From contig NZ_CP151634.1 in the NCBI RefSeq assembly GCF_038397725.1, forward strand, positions 1,736,001 through 1,800,000: a stretch of 64,000 nt of DNA, given 5' to 3'. The position numbers and the translations under genes are program-made. This DNA comes from Microbacterium sp. LWO13-1.2 (GTDB lineage Bacteria > Actinomycetota > Actinomycetes > Actinomycetales > Microbacteriaceae). Positions 1 to 9,480 of the stretch are shown here, piece by piece (the first letter of the stretch is position 1; every line of letters starts with the position of its first letter). Below the pieces are notes generated by a model. That model saw only the letters and a list, made by a program, of their open reading frames with translations. It was not told where the DNA came from and did no database searches.

Positions 1-34
1 CGAGCACCGGATCAAATCTTGATCCCGAACGGCG

Positions 35-64
35 AAGCCCCCGACCGTGATGCAGTCGGGGCTT
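35..64. terminator. Rho-independent terminator-like hairpin
   Basis: The arms AAGCCCC and GGGGCTT plus an inner GAC/GTC pair form a stem of ten base pairs with a one-base bulge. A short T run follows in the plus direction. It may end a plus-strand gene left of the window or back up the minus-strand toxin operon that ends at 101. Confidence 0.6.
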
Positions 65-100
65 TGTGCTTCGAGAACGTCGGTCGCCGTGCGAATGTCG

Positions 101-1114
101 TCACCGCGACGGTCCGGTCTGCCCAGGGCCACCCGGCACCATGATCGGTGTCGATGTATACATAGAGTCCTCGGGCTGCAACGAGCGACGCAACGACGCA
201 AGACGCGCAGAAACCTTCTGCTCCATCACGGTTGCAAATGTCCCGCCCGCGGGCACGAGCAGTTCCGGGATCACCTCGTCGATCGCAATGGCGTGCAGCT
301 CGACGAGCGACTGCGTCACACCGCGCGGCAGGTCGCTTCTTGATGTCGCGAAGTCGGTGACATGGTGCAACTCACTTAGCCATTGAGTCGCGCCGAATCG
401 ACCCAGGCGTGCCGATTGTGCAATCGACAGGGCCGCACTTGCGCCAGCGAAAGCATCCATTGCCCCCGCGCGCTGCGCGTCGAAGACTGCCTGACCGTCG
501 CGTCCCAGCACTGTGAGTCGATCCACGGGTGCCGACTCTTCTGCGACGGCAACGAGCGAATGTGTACCAGTGAACCCGCGATCATGCGCAGCCAGGCTTG
601 TGTACTGCGCAGGGGCGCCCGCATGCACCTCGCGCAAGTATTGCGACACAACGGACATCAAGCTTTCCGCGCGTCGCGAGGCGACAACGACGACGCGCGT
701 ACCGAACCCTTTGGTAGCGAACCGTGCCGCGGTGGCCATGGCGACCGAAGGATCTTGGAATGTGCCTTCAAGGAGCAGCGAGCGATGGTTCTCCCGGGCG
801 AATCGAACGCAGCCGCGCACCCATTCAGCGGTGGCACGAGATAGGACCGCGGATGCTTCAGGGGAGCGAGCATCAGCGAGCTCGAGCAAGCGCGGATGGA
901 ACGCCCGAAGATCGTTCGCGTTCAGTGCGGCGAGGTCGGCGCCGTGTTCTGCGATAAGTTGGCCCGTTGGCCGAGACCTACCGGCTCCGGGCTGACCGAT
1001 CAGCAAGACAAGCGTCGGATCATCGCTCGAGACTGCGCGCGGGAAGTAGAGCGGCAGGATGTCGCGCCGCAGAATTTCCTGATGGCTCTCGTCGCTGAGC
1101 TCCCAGTCGCTCAC
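101..1114 (-). CDS. Zeta-toxin-family kinase-like protein with altered P-loop
   Basis: This 337-residue protein matches the zeta toxin fold. It has a P-loop region near residues 39-47 (IGQPGAGRS), then the family block NANDLRAFHP with the Asp used as catalytic base in zeta kinases. Zeta toxins phosphorylate UDP-N-acetylglucosamine-type sugars and are blocked by a small antitoxin. The start is GTG at 1114, which overlaps the TGA of the upstream small gene (GTGA); the open frame further upstream would run through that gene. The P-loop Lys expected at residue 46 is Arg (codon AGG), so ATP binding may be impaired. Family assignment is firm from the motifs; activity is doubtful. Confidence 0.82.
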   Translation of the reverse strand: MSDWELSDESHQEILRRDILPLYFPRAVSSDDPTLVLLIGQPGAGRSRPTGQLIAEHGADLAALNANDLRAFHPRLLELADARSPEASAVLSRATAEWVRGCVRFARENHRSLLLEGTFQDPSVAMATAARFATKGFGTRVVVVASRRAESLMSVVSQYLREVHAGAPAQYTSLAAHDRGFTGTHSLVAVAEESAPVDRLTVLGRDGQAVFDAQRAGAMDAFAGASAALSIAQSARLGRFGATQWLSELHHVTDFATSRSDLPRGVTQSLVELHAIAIDEVIPELLVPAGGTFATVMEQKVSARLASLRRSLQPEDSMYTSTPIMVPGGPGQTGPSR

Positions 1115-1365
1115 GATGTCTCCCCATCGAGTTCGTGGGAGCGGGTGTCGATCCGTGCTGCAAGTTCTGCGACGGCGGCGCGGTCGTACGCGTCGACGGT
1201 GAGGACAGCGTCCCACCAGGCCGCAACCTCGGGCCGAATGCGATCAATCGCTCGCGGGTCAACTTCGACTGATCGGAGCAACCGTGCGGTTAATGCCGTC
1301 GCCGAGTTCCGCATCACGTCGTACGTGACCACGTCGTCCGTTCGCCATACCGACATCCGAGCCAA
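1111..1365 (-). CDS. Small putative antitoxin paired with zeta toxin
   Basis: An 84-residue, probably helical protein directly upstream of the zeta-type gene with a four-base stop/start overlap, the usual layout of antitoxin then toxin. It has no motif I recognise. The start chosen is TTG at 1365 because GGAGG lies five bases upstream; an ATG at 1356 is the alternative but would sit too far from that site. Its role is inferred from position and size only. Confidence 0.6.
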   Translation of the reverse strand: MARMSVWRTDDVVTYDVMRNSATALTARLLRSVEVDPRAIDRIRPEVAAWWDAVLTVDAYDRAAVAELAARIDTRSHELDGETS

Positions 1366-1859
1366 TCTTGCCTCCGAGGGCCAGATTACAGTGCGAGGTG
1401 TCGTGCCTCCGGTGACAGATCAGCCGCGATCTCGCGGCCACGCCGTGGCAACAACTGAATCAAATCGACTCGGATCGACCTGATCGAGTTTGAGGTTCAA
1501 TCCGCGTGATTCCAGGTGAAGCGAAGCGCTGCCAAGGCGGTTAAGGATGTGAGTGACTGCCGCGCGCGAGACGCGTGTCAGCTCCCAGCTTTCGTGTCGA
1601 TGTCCGATGCGGTTCGCGCCGATAGCCCGGATAACTGGTCTTGTCGTGGCCATCGGGCCAGACCTTGAAGTGTGACGGGGCCTGAGTTGGTGAGCAGTTC
1701 TCGAGCGGGATCACGAGGGTGTGCGCTTCTCAAAGTAGCGAGTGGCACCAGCGGCGGAGCCGGATGGGGCAGCGGATCCCGCATGCTGTCCCACCTTCGT
1801 GCCAGAATCGCAATGACTGGGAGCCGCGTGCGCTTCGTCCTGCACGATGGAGGTTCGTT
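1366..1859. other. Intergenic interval, no convincing gene
   Basis: About 490 bases lie between the toxin-antitoxin pair and the plus-strand coiled-coil operon. A minus-strand open frame of 77 codons (1420-1653) ends in plausible protein-like sequence but has no good ribosome site or recognisable match. The interval should hold the two divergent promoters; I could not place them. Confidence 0.4.
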
Positions 1860-2270
1860 GTGGAAGAAGATACTGAGGATCCGACCGTGTTGATCGCGCG
1901 ACTTCGCGATCAAGTCGCGCAGGTGCGGAAGAGCCGGATGGGCGCGCAGCGTACAGTCGCGACGTCGACCGTCCTAGAGGTCGCCCTCGAACGCACTTCC
2001 CGCGACCGGTCTAGCGGTGCGACGAACGAGACTGATGCGCTGCGCGAGGAGATCGAAGAGCTCCGCGATCAGATCTTGCACGAGGTGCGTCAGGTAGATC
2101 GCGTGCGCACGCTGTTTGCTCGCGCGGATGCGGAGTACCCCGGTGTCGCCAGGCGTTCTCGTGTGATCGTGGAGCTCAACCGCGAGGCTGACTGGCGCAC
2201 GGACCTGCGTTCGCGGGAGCAATGGCAGCGGACACGCATCGAGATCCCCGAACCAGCGACGGTCGACTGA
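1860..2270 (+). CDS. Small coiled-coil protein, unknown function
   Basis: A 136-residue, charged protein with long heptad-like stretches (residues about 10-25 and 55-85) that predict coiled coil. The start is GTG at 1860 because GGAGG sits seven bases upstream; the reading frame is open further left but without a ribosome site. Its TGA overlaps the ATG of the next gene (TGATG), so the two are almost surely co-translated. I do not recognise the family. Confidence 0.65.
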   Translation: MEEDTEDPTVLIARLRDQVAQVRKSRMGAQRTVATSTVLEVALERTSRDRSSGATNETDALREEIEELRDQILHEVRQVDRVRTLFARADAEYPGVARRSRVIVELNREADWRTDLRSREQWQRTRIEIPEPATVD

Positions 2271-4285
2271 TGGCGCGGGGAAAGCACAAGGCGCGGAGTG
2301 CTGGCCGGCGCAGTGTGGTCCAGGAGGCGACCATCGCCCAGCTCGAGAGCGAACTGCAGTCCGAGCTTGCGGCGTTGGCTGACGCCGAGACAGCGCTGGC
2401 TCGAGTCGAAAGATTGAAGGAGGATCTAAAGGACGAGCAGTCCTCTCTCACGAGCGAAGCGGCCGGGTACGCGACCGCTTTGAGGGCTGAAAGGGACTTC
2501 CTGCGCGCCGTGTACGCCGACGCCAGCGCACACCACGCTCGAGTACACGAGGGATGGGACCACTTCGCTGATGCAGCGATGGACCTGGCCGCGGGTGGTA
2601 CGCGCGTGGAGAAGATCGAGTCGTTCAGTCGCGCCTTGGGAGTGAACGCGTGGATTGCCAACGGGTCGAAGAGCCTGAGCGCGGAGCAGGTCACGCGTAT
2701 CCAACGGGCCCGCGGTGAACGTCGAGGCGCGTCGGAGACTTCTCACGAGGCTAAGAGGCTGTCGAATCTCGTGATATTGCTCGACATGGGAGAACTTGGT
2801 CCGTCGATTATCCCGATCACGTACCGAGATGAGCTCGTGGCTCGTGGTGTTGTTCGGCGAGACTACGCCGGCGCGCACGCGATTGTGGACCGGTCATCAC
2901 CTGGCGCGGAGCAACGAGTGATCCTCGACGAAGCTGTTGCTTTCGCAGATCGCGTCTGGGAATCGCGTGCGGGCGACCTCGATGCGGCCGCCGTGCACGT
3001 ATGGGGATCCGGTGGCATCGTCAATGATCGTGCCGATGCGCAGGCGCCGAGGATCGCTCTAGGTCACGTTGTGGATTCGGTGAGGACCGCGCAGGTATCG
3101 GCGGAGATCACTACCGTCGGCCTTCCGCTGCCAAGCACGTCGCCGTCAGCGCGGAATCTGTACGTCGGGTATGGGCCGACAAAGATGCTGTCGTCCTGGC
3201 GAGACGTCTTCGAGTCGCGAAGCCGGATCGCCAAGAAGCTGGGGCTGGCGTGCCATCCGTTCGCGCTCGTCAGTCCCCACCCGCAGCCTGGACAGGCCCT
3301 CGCCAGCCAGAACATGTACGCCCTCGCCGGTTTCTCTCGCTGGCTCGGAGCAGATAGCAGCTCCGTCCGAGGTCAGCTCGCGATCGGGCTAACCGCGGCG
3401 GCGGCGTACTGGCTGCCTGCGGGTCAAACGGCGGCGTTCGCGGATTCGGAGCCGATGAACGAGTCGGACCGCAAAGAGATGATCATGCCCTACCCGCAAG
3501 TCTTCCTCGCCTTCGCGGAACCTCCGCACCTCGAACCCACCTCGCCGCCGCCGACGGAGGCCGGTGCCGAGCAGTGGAAGCGACTCTCCGCCGTCGCGCA
3601 TGACTCCCTGAGAGGTGACGTCACGGTCGGTCAGTTCATCTCGGACCGTGACATCAGTCGCGGCAACGATGATTGGTTGTCCGCTGACATCGATGCTGCG
3701 ATAGAGCAGATCGGGGCGCACATCGAAGGCATCCTCTTGCTGGCGGACGACGACGGCCAACCTGCCGACCTCTTCGCCTGGTGCCTGGCACTCCCGGGCG
3801 CCTATGGAGCACCCCTGGGGCGATTCGTCGTTCCCGCCTCCAGATCGACCACCCGATACCGCGATGTCGTGGACAACCTCACAGCGGTCGTGGCGTGGGC
3901 CCACTGGCATGAGCCTGATGGCAGCACAGTCGTGCCACTCGGGATACCGCTCGCGGAGGTCGATTCACAGATCTCGACGACGGACTTCCAGCGAGACGCC
4001 AAGCGTTCGGGCGCGGGTATCCGAGTGATCGACGTCGGCTCGACGCACAGAGGCTGGAGATCAACACGACACGTCGGAGACGAGCAGCCGGCCACCCCTG
4101 TGTCCCCGCACTTCCGACGCGGGCATTGGCGCAGGCAGCGGTTTGGCCGGGGACTCGAGGAAAGCAAACGGATCCGCATCGCGCCCGTACTGGTGAACGC
4201 GCATCGTGGAGGGATTGTCCACAGGGTGTATCGACTGCATCCTGATAGCGAGTCGTGCTCTGACAGGGCGAGGCCGTCGACCTAG
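2270..4285 (+). CDS. Large hypothetical protein with N-terminal coiled coil and C-terminal RRGHWRR box
   Basis: A 671-residue protein of unknown function. Residues about 15-65 are heptad-rich coiled coil, matching its small coiled-coil partner upstream, with which it overlaps by one base. The middle has no motif I know. Near the C terminus is PHFRRGHWRRQ followed by a basic stretch and IRIAPVLVNA, a motif type seen in uncharacterised actinobacterial phage and conjugative-element proteins. There is no signal peptide or membrane segment. It could be a defence, phage-derived or DNA-handling protein; I cannot decide. Confidence 0.7.
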   Translation: MARGKHKARSAGRRSVVQEATIAQLESELQSELAALADAETALARVERLKEDLKDEQSSLTSEAAGYATALRAERDFLRAVYADASAHHARVHEGWDHFADAAMDLAAGGTRVEKIESFSRALGVNAWIANGSKSLSAEQVTRIQRARGERRGASETSHEAKRLSNLVILLDMGELGPSIIPITYRDELVARGVVRRDYAGAHAIVDRSSPGAEQRVILDEAVAFADRVWESRAGDLDAAAVHVWGSGGIVNDRADAQAPRIALGHVVDSVRTAQVSAEITTVGLPLPSTSPSARNLYVGYGPTKMLSSWRDVFESRSRIAKKLGLACHPFALVSPHPQPGQALASQNMYALAGFSRWLGADSSSVRGQLAIGLTAAAAYWLPAGQTAAFADSEPMNESDRKEMIMPYPQVFLAFAEPPHLEPTSPPPTEAGAEQWKRLSAVAHDSLRGDVTVGQFISDRDISRGNDDWLSADIDAAIEQIGAHIEGILLLADDDGQPADLFAWCLALPGAYGAPLGRFVVPASRSTTRYRDVVDNLTAVVAWAHWHEPDGSTVVPLGIPLAEVDSQISTTDFQRDAKRSGAGIRVIDVGSTHRGWRSTRHVGDEQPATPVSPHFRRGHWRRQRFGRGLEESKRIRIAPVLVNAHRGGIVHRVYRLHPDSESCSDRARPST

Positions 4286-4528
4286 CCCTAGAGGGGTGAG
4301 AAGCCGTGTAGGTCCGACGTTGCTCAGCGCCCATGGGGTCGGCATCGAGTTCGAGGTACCTGTCTCGGCGAGATCGCGGCTTAGCTTCTGTGCGGCCTGA
4401 GATGTCGGCACCCGCACAAGCGTCGCGCGCGGGGTCGCGGTGACGTCGAGGTCGAAGCTCACCAGAGCCTCACGGGGCGCCTATGCTACTCGGAGGGCGC
4501 CGAAGCGGGCTCGGCAAGCTGGTCGCTC

Positions 4529-4714
4529 TCATCCGGACGAATCGGCCGCGTCACGTTCGCAATTGCCGAATCGTCTACTGACCGTCTTCGCGATGAGTGC
4601 GCATTGCCAGTGGGCAGCCGCGTGGCTGTTGCCCCCCTCGCCCGCCGGCCTGTTGCTCATCTCAGTGAAGTACAGCCAGAGTCGCCCAGCGGGATTCGAA
4701 GCGTGGTCCTCCAT
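4529..4714 (-). CDS. Possible gene fragment in a mostly empty interval
   Basis: The interval 4286-4974 (about 690 bases) has no clear intact gene. A minus-strand frame of 61 codons starting with ATG at 4714 begins MEDHASNPAGRL, which resembles the N terminus of a common actinobacterial hypothetical family. The same frame resumes as protein-like sequence at 4462 after a stop. It may be a decayed gene; equally it may be chance. Confidence 0.25.
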   Translation of the reverse strand: MEDHASNPAGRLWLYFTEMSNRPAGEGGNSHAAAHWQCALIAKTVSRRFGNCERDAADSSG

Positions 4715-4974
4715 GCGCTCAGCGTAGGGGCCGACGAGGACACGCCGTCAAAGAAGGGGTCTTCGCTAAGAACGCCTATCGCGTCCTCAAAGTCCTCACT
4801 CGACGAAAGCCGGATCCGCCAGGGTCTGGCACCTTGTGACGCGGCACGGCGACGGTTACTCCGTACTAGAGACCGCGGTGAGCGCCCGCCAGAAGCGATC
4901 GTTTTGGAGCACACGCGGACGTGGGCGAGAGGCATCACCGTCGATCGTTCGGCCCCGCTACCCTGGAGCGACCA

Positions 4975-6354
4975 ATGAGGGGGTACACCGTGGGGAATGA
5001 AGAAGTTGAACCCGTCGAGATTCGACAGGTGTCCGAGCGACGGTTCAACGCTCACGTGGTCTGGGCGCGCGGCCCTGGTTGGTTGCCACCGGTCAAAGAG
5101 GTTGAGTGGCTGGAGATCGAGTCCGCACAAGTCTTCGGGACGGTCTTCGTCGACCTCACTGACAAGGACCTACACAGCACCGTCATGGCTCCGGACCTCG
5201 CTGGGAGATACCGCGGTGTGGACATCCTTCAGGACCACGCGAACATTCGTGAGGCCGTTGAGCGGACGGCGGCGAGCATGGCTCGCGTCCATATTGACTA
5301 CGACAAGGCACGAGCGCAGGGTGACGAGAAGGCTTCGGTGGACTTCTTCGCGAAGGTGGCGAAGGCGAGCAAGCTGCACACGCGCTTCAGGTACCTCCGT
5401 GACAGTACGACCGCCGTCGCCGCGAAGCGACTGATCGAGGTCGCGATGCGCTGGTACGAGAACCAGGACGGCTCGTACATCGAACAGTTCCAAACAACCG
5501 GCTTCGATGCGCGCGTCTGGGAACTCTACTTGTGGGCCGTGCTGAGGGAGGCGGGGCACCGAGTGGAGCAGCCGAAACCTGCTCCCGACTTCCTCGCTCG
5601 CGGAATCGTGGGTGACTTCTACGTAGAAGCCACCACCTCAAACCCTCCGCCTGCCAACCAGGTCGTTCCGCTCCCCACTACAGAGGAGGACATCTTTGAG
5701 TACGTGCACAACTACCTGCCGACTCGGTTCTCCGGCCCGCTGTGGGCGAAGCTGAACGACAAGGGCTACTGGACGCGCGATGGCTTGGACCTGACGATCC
5801 CTTTCGTCATCGCCATCCAAGACTTCCACCAAGATCTCTCGATGACTTGGAGCCAGTCAGCGCTTTTTGAGTACCTATACGGCGTGCGCGTCGAGGAAGT
5901 CGAGTCTGAAGGAAGGATGCAGAAAATCGAAGTGCCGGTCGCTCAACTTAAGTGGGGCCCGAAGGTGCTCCACTCCGGCTTCTTCAAGCTGCCGGACTCC
6001 GAGCACGTCAGCGGCGTGGTCCACAACGCGGCTGGGACGCTCTCAAAGTTCAACCGCATGGGCATCGCGGCGGGCATGGGGGATCCGAGTGTGACCGTGA
6101 AGCACGAGGGGCGACGCTTCTCGAAGGACAACACGGGTGTGGAGGAAGCGTTCTCGCAGACGGTGACGCCTGGGTACGAAGAGGACTGGATCGACGGTCT
6201 CGCTGTGTTCCACAACCCGAACGCCCTCAATCCGCTTCCCTTCGAAGCATTCCCTGGGGCGGCACACGTCTTTGAAGAAGACGGCCTGCACCGTCAGATC
6301 ACGCCCGCTGGTCATCTCGTTTCGAGCACCACGGAGATCGTTGCGCACTACTGA
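4975..6354 (+). CDS. PD-(D/E)XK nuclease-like hypothetical protein
   Basis: A 459-residue cytoplasmic protein. The central segment reads like a PD-(D/E)XK nuclease core: Glu183 in ARVWELYLW, Asp205 in PAPDF and Glu218 in DFYVEATT. The last motif is E-A-T rather than E-x-K, so the catalytic Lys is absent or elsewhere. ATG at 4975 is chosen for GGAG six bases upstream; GTG at 4990 with GAGGGGG is nearly as good. It stands alone between an unknown operon and a terminator, so it may be a solitary nuclease or defence gene. Fold assignment is by motif spacing only. Confidence 0.6.
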   Translation: MRGYTVGNEEVEPVEIRQVSERRFNAHVVWARGPGWLPPVKEVEWLEIESAQVFGTVFVDLTDKDLHSTVMAPDLAGRYRGVDILQDHANIREAVERTAASMARVHIDYDKARAQGDEKASVDFFAKVAKASKLHTRFRYLRDSTTAVAAKRLIEVAMRWYENQDGSYIEQFQTTGFDARVWELYLWAVLREAGHRVEQPKPAPDFLARGIVGDFYVEATTSNPPPANQVVPLPTTEEDIFEYVHNYLPTRFSGPLWAKLNDKGYWTRDGLDLTIPFVIAIQDFHQDLSMTWSQSALFEYLYGVRVEEVESEGRMQKIEVPVAQLKWGPKVLHSGFFKLPDSEHVSGVVHNAAGTLSKFNRMGIAAGMGDPSVTVKHEGRRFSKDNTGVEEAFSQTVTPGYEEDWIDGLAVFHNPNALNPLPFEAFPGAAHVFEEDGLHRQITPAGHLVSSTTEIVAHY

Positions 6355-6393
6355 AGCCCTTTGTGTGCACCGTTTCGACAAGAAACAACTAGG

Positions 6394-6425
6394 CCCCCAC
6401 CACCGACGGAGCAGTGTGGGGGTTT
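6394..6425 (+). terminator. Rho-independent terminator
   Basis: CCCCCAC at 6394-6400 pairs perfectly with GTGGGGG at 6416-6422 and is followed by TTT. It lies 40 bases after the stop of the nuclease-like gene, which it probably ends. Confidence 0.75.
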
Positions 6426-7004
6426 CGCAAGTTTCCTTAGTCTTCCTCATTGGTCACTGAGTGCCCCTGCCGAAAACGATCGTTTACGGTGGGGCGGCCG
6501 CAGTGGATAACCAGGGTTGTGGAATTGATTGATCGGTGGCGGTGTTCTGTGATCACTGTGTGGCGTTAGCTGCCGACAAAGAGACTTTTTACCAATCAGA
6601 CGGTTCGATCTACCGATCCATCAAGCCCTGCGATGCTGTGGTGTCGGGGTGAGCCTCCGAGAAAATGCTCTGCTTGGAACATCGCGTCAGCTGCCAAGTG
6701 GTGCGCATGCGCATGCGCGTGCTCGTTCTAGAGACAAAAAAGTTTCGAGTGCCGTCTTAGCGGGTCGCTACTATTCGGGCCAAACGCAACTTAGCCAAGT
6801 GCTTGCCGCAGGCAACTATGGACGATCTCGGCCAGGTAGTTCACCGATGGTTTGCCCGCATCGTGCGGGTAGAAGGCTGGAATTTCCCAATACGCAGAGA
6901 TGGTTCGTAACGATCGTTCTCGGTGGACTTTGTGCTTTCGCCCTTCCGGGCCTCTGTCGGGGGTGGAGGAGTGTCCCGTGTGTGAACGGAACACCCCTCG
7001 ACAC
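6426..7004. other. Intergenic interval without a gene
   Basis: About 580 bases between the terminator and the 3' end of the GH2 gene. No open frame here has coding character. It contains locally AT-richer DNA and an alternating GCGCATGCGCATGCGCG stretch near 6706. I see no tRNA-like fold. Confidence 0.5.
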
Positions 7005-9428
7005 TCAACGCGCCGTGAGATTCAGGTACTGCAGCGGCAAGCCCGTCGCTGCAGCACGCAGGGTGATCGTGCCTGGACCTGTGGGACGGATGATCGCTAG
7101 TGCCCGTCCGTCGTAAGTGGTTCGGGTCGCAGCTGCGAAGTCTTCGGTGGTGTCCGGCTGGGCGCTTCCAAACCCGGCGAGGATCCCGGGGCCCTCAATC
7201 TCCACCGAGACGGCAGCGGTGACGTCAGTCGCGATCGTTCCTGTCTCGTCGGCGAGCTCGACGCTGACGTATGCGAGATCCGTACCGTCTGCTCGCAGTT
7301 CGGTGCGATCCGCGCTGAGGGCAATTTGGATACGGTCGCTGCGCGTGCGCAGCGTGCTCCTCCCGATTTCCTTTCCGTCTCGGATGGCGATCGCAGTGAG
7401 CTCACCCGGACGGTATTCGATGTCGAACTTCGCGATGCATGCCTTCTGGGCTCCAACCTGAGCATGGCCGATGGTTGAGCCGTCGAGGCGGAGCTCGACC
7501 TCGTCGGAATCGCTGTAGACGTCGACCTTGATCGGCGACCCGGGCGGTACTTTCCAGCTCCAGCTGCTCACGACGTCATCCCACGACCAGCCACCCACGA
7601 ACACTTCGCGTCCATGATGCTCGGGTCGCTGGACGGCGATGAAAGGCTGGTTCCGCAGTCCCCAGATTGTTTCCTGCCAGAACGAGACCGGGCGACGATT
7701 TCCGAGAATGTCGATCGTGCCGGATTGAGCGAGCATCCACGGAAAAGGGGAGCTCGTGCCCCGCGGCGTATCGGCATCGTCTGGGTAGACGGGTCGTCCA
7801 ATGCTCGCTTCACCGATGTAGTCCCATGCAGTCCAGGCGAAGTCGCCGATCACGGTCGGGTGCTGCTCGACGAGTGGCCAGATCCGATCGAGTGCTCGCG
7901 GGAAGGTCTCGGATCCCACAAGGATGCGGTTCGGGTGTTTCTCGGCGTCGATCGCGTAGCGAGCCTCGGCGTAGTTGACACCGCAGACGTCGAGCTGCGA
8001 CTGGGATTCTTCGATTCGTTCGGAGACCAGGCCCGTCGAGCCAAGGGTGTTCATCATGTCTTCCATCGATCCCATGAGCGCGTTGATGTTCAAGGGCTCA
8101 TCGCCCGAAGACATCTGTGCCGCGAAGACGTCCATGGTGGCGACCATGCCGTTGATGGCGTTGGTAATGAGGCGGGTGTTGTCGAGCGAACGCACTTTCT
8201 CCGCAAGGGCGCGGCCCCAGGTAGATCCGATTGAGCTACCGGTTTCGAAGATCTCGTTGCCGGTGGAGTACATGATGACGCTCGGGTGATTGAAGTCCTT
8301 GGCGACCATCGATTCGACGTCGCGCTCCCACCACTCGGGAAAATCCAGGGAGTAATCGAACGCGGTCTTGCTCTTCGTCCACACATCGGACACCTCATCC
8401 CAGACCAGGAGTCCGTGGCGATCGCAGGCGTCGAGGAACGCGCGGCTGATGTTGTTGTGGGAACTGCGGACGGCGTTGTAGCCGGCCTCCTTGAGCAGCA
8501 CGACGCGACGCTCCTCAGCGCGTGGGTGAGCGGCGCTGCCGAGCGGGCCGTTGTCGTGGTGAATGCAGCCTCCCCGGAGCTTCACCGAGCTCCCATTGAT
8601 TCGCAGACCATGTACCGGATCGACGGTCACGGATCGTACGCCGAAAACGGATTCGTCCTCATCGAGGAGGGTGTCGCCCTCCTGTAGGCGAGTGTGCGCA
8701 GTATGCAGACGAGGGTCGTCGACGTCCCACAGCGCGGGCGCCAAGAGATAGTGACGCAGGTGCACTCGCCCCGTCGTGCCAGGAAGGAGTGTGATCGGCG
8801 CGGTTTGCAGACTGAGCACCGTATCGGCATCGTCGCGGATCTCTGTCTCGACCCGGACGGTGCGCGTGTGTCGAGTCTCATTGGCGACCTCGACGCTGGT
8901 GGTCACGAATGCGAGGTCGGCCTCGATGACGGGGGTCGCGATGCGCACACCGTCAAGCGGGATGTGCACAGGCTCAGTGGCTACGAGCCACACGTTCCGG
9001 TAGAGGCCGGCGCCGGTGTACCACCGGCTATCTTCATGGGTGCGGACCTCCACGCTGATGGTGTTTGCCTCGCCGAACCGGAGAAACGGATCCAGGGCGA
9101 CGCTGAACCCGACGTACCCGTTCGGGCGCTGAGCCGCGAAGTCGCCGTTGACGTATACGACAGCGTCACGGTAGGCGCCTTCGATGTCGAGGACCACACT
9201 CTTTTCACGCCACTCCGTGGGCACGTCGATGGTCTTGGTGTACTCGAGGTGCGCGCTCGGGTAGTAGCCGGTGTGACTGCCGTTGGGGCTGTCGGCGGAG
9301 CGCGGCAGGTCGCGGAGGCCGTCGTGGGGCAGGGGGACGGGCGTCCTTGCTGTTCCACCGCTGAAGGCGTCGAAGGGCGAGCCTTTGGGACCGACGCTCC
9401 AGTCACTGTTGAAGGGTTGACGGATCAT
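7005..9428 (-). CDS. Glycoside hydrolase family 2 enzyme (beta-galactosidase/beta-glycosidase type)
   Basis: An 807-residue GH2 protein: N-terminal sugar-binding jelly roll (about 10-170), immunoglobulin-like domain (about 170-270), TIM barrel with acid/base Glu392 in STGNEIFE and nucleophile Glu507 in VGSETFP, then C-terminal beta domains. GH2 enzymes cleave terminal beta-galactosides, glucuronides or mannosides; I cannot fix the substrate. No signal peptide, so it is intracellular. The start is ATG at 9428, preceded by GAGAGG. It lies 52 bases after the MFS transporter, so transport and hydrolysis are coupled, probably under the divergent LacI regulator. Confidence 0.9.
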   Translation of the reverse strand: MIRQPFNSDWSVGPKGSPFDAFSGGTARTPVPLPHDGLRDLPRSADSPNGSHTGYYPSAHLEYTKTIDVPTEWREKSVVLDIEGAYRDAVVYVNGDFAAQRPNGYVGFSVALDPFLRFGEANTISVEVRTHEDSRWYTGAGLYRNVWLVATEPVHIPLDGVRIATPVIEADLAFVTTSVEVANETRHTRTVRVETEIRDDADTVLSLQTAPITLLPGTTGRVHLRHYLLAPALWDVDDPRLHTAHTRLQEGDTLLDEDESVFGVRSVTVDPVHGLRINGSSVKLRGGCIHHDNGPLGSAAHPRAEERRVVLLKEAGYNAVRSSHNNISRAFLDACDRHGLLVWDEVSDVWTKSKTAFDYSLDFPEWWERDVESMVAKDFNHPSVIMYSTGNEIFETGSSIGSTWGRALAEKVRSLDNTRLITNAINGMVATMDVFAAQMSSGDEPLNINALMGSMEDMMNTLGSTGLVSERIEESQSQLDVCGVNYAEARYAIDAEKHPNRILVGSETFPRALDRIWPLVEQHPTVIGDFAWTAWDYIGEASIGRPVYPDDADTPRGTSSPFPWMLAQSGTIDILGNRRPVSFWQETIWGLRNQPFIAVQRPEHHGREVFVGGWSWDDVVSSWSWKVPPGSPIKVDVYSDSDEVELRLDGSTIGHAQVGAQKACIAKFDIEYRPGELTAIAIRDGKEIGRSTLRTRSDRIQIALSADRTELRADGTDLAYVSVELADETGTIATDVTAAVSVEIEGPGILAGFGSAQPDTTEDFAAATRTTYDGRALAIIRPTGPGTITLRAAATGLPLQYLNLTAR

Positions 9429-9480
9429 GCGAGTGCCTCTCTGACGATGTGCGATAGGTGGGTGGATGAGCGATCGGTCA

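Noticed and set aside
1420..1653. 77-codon minus-strand frame upstream of the antitoxin
   Set aside because: No ribosome site or recognisable family; kept only as a note.
6700..6725. Alternating GCGCATGC tract as an operator
   Set aside because: No adjacent promoter or gene to justify it; simple alternating sequence can arise by chance.
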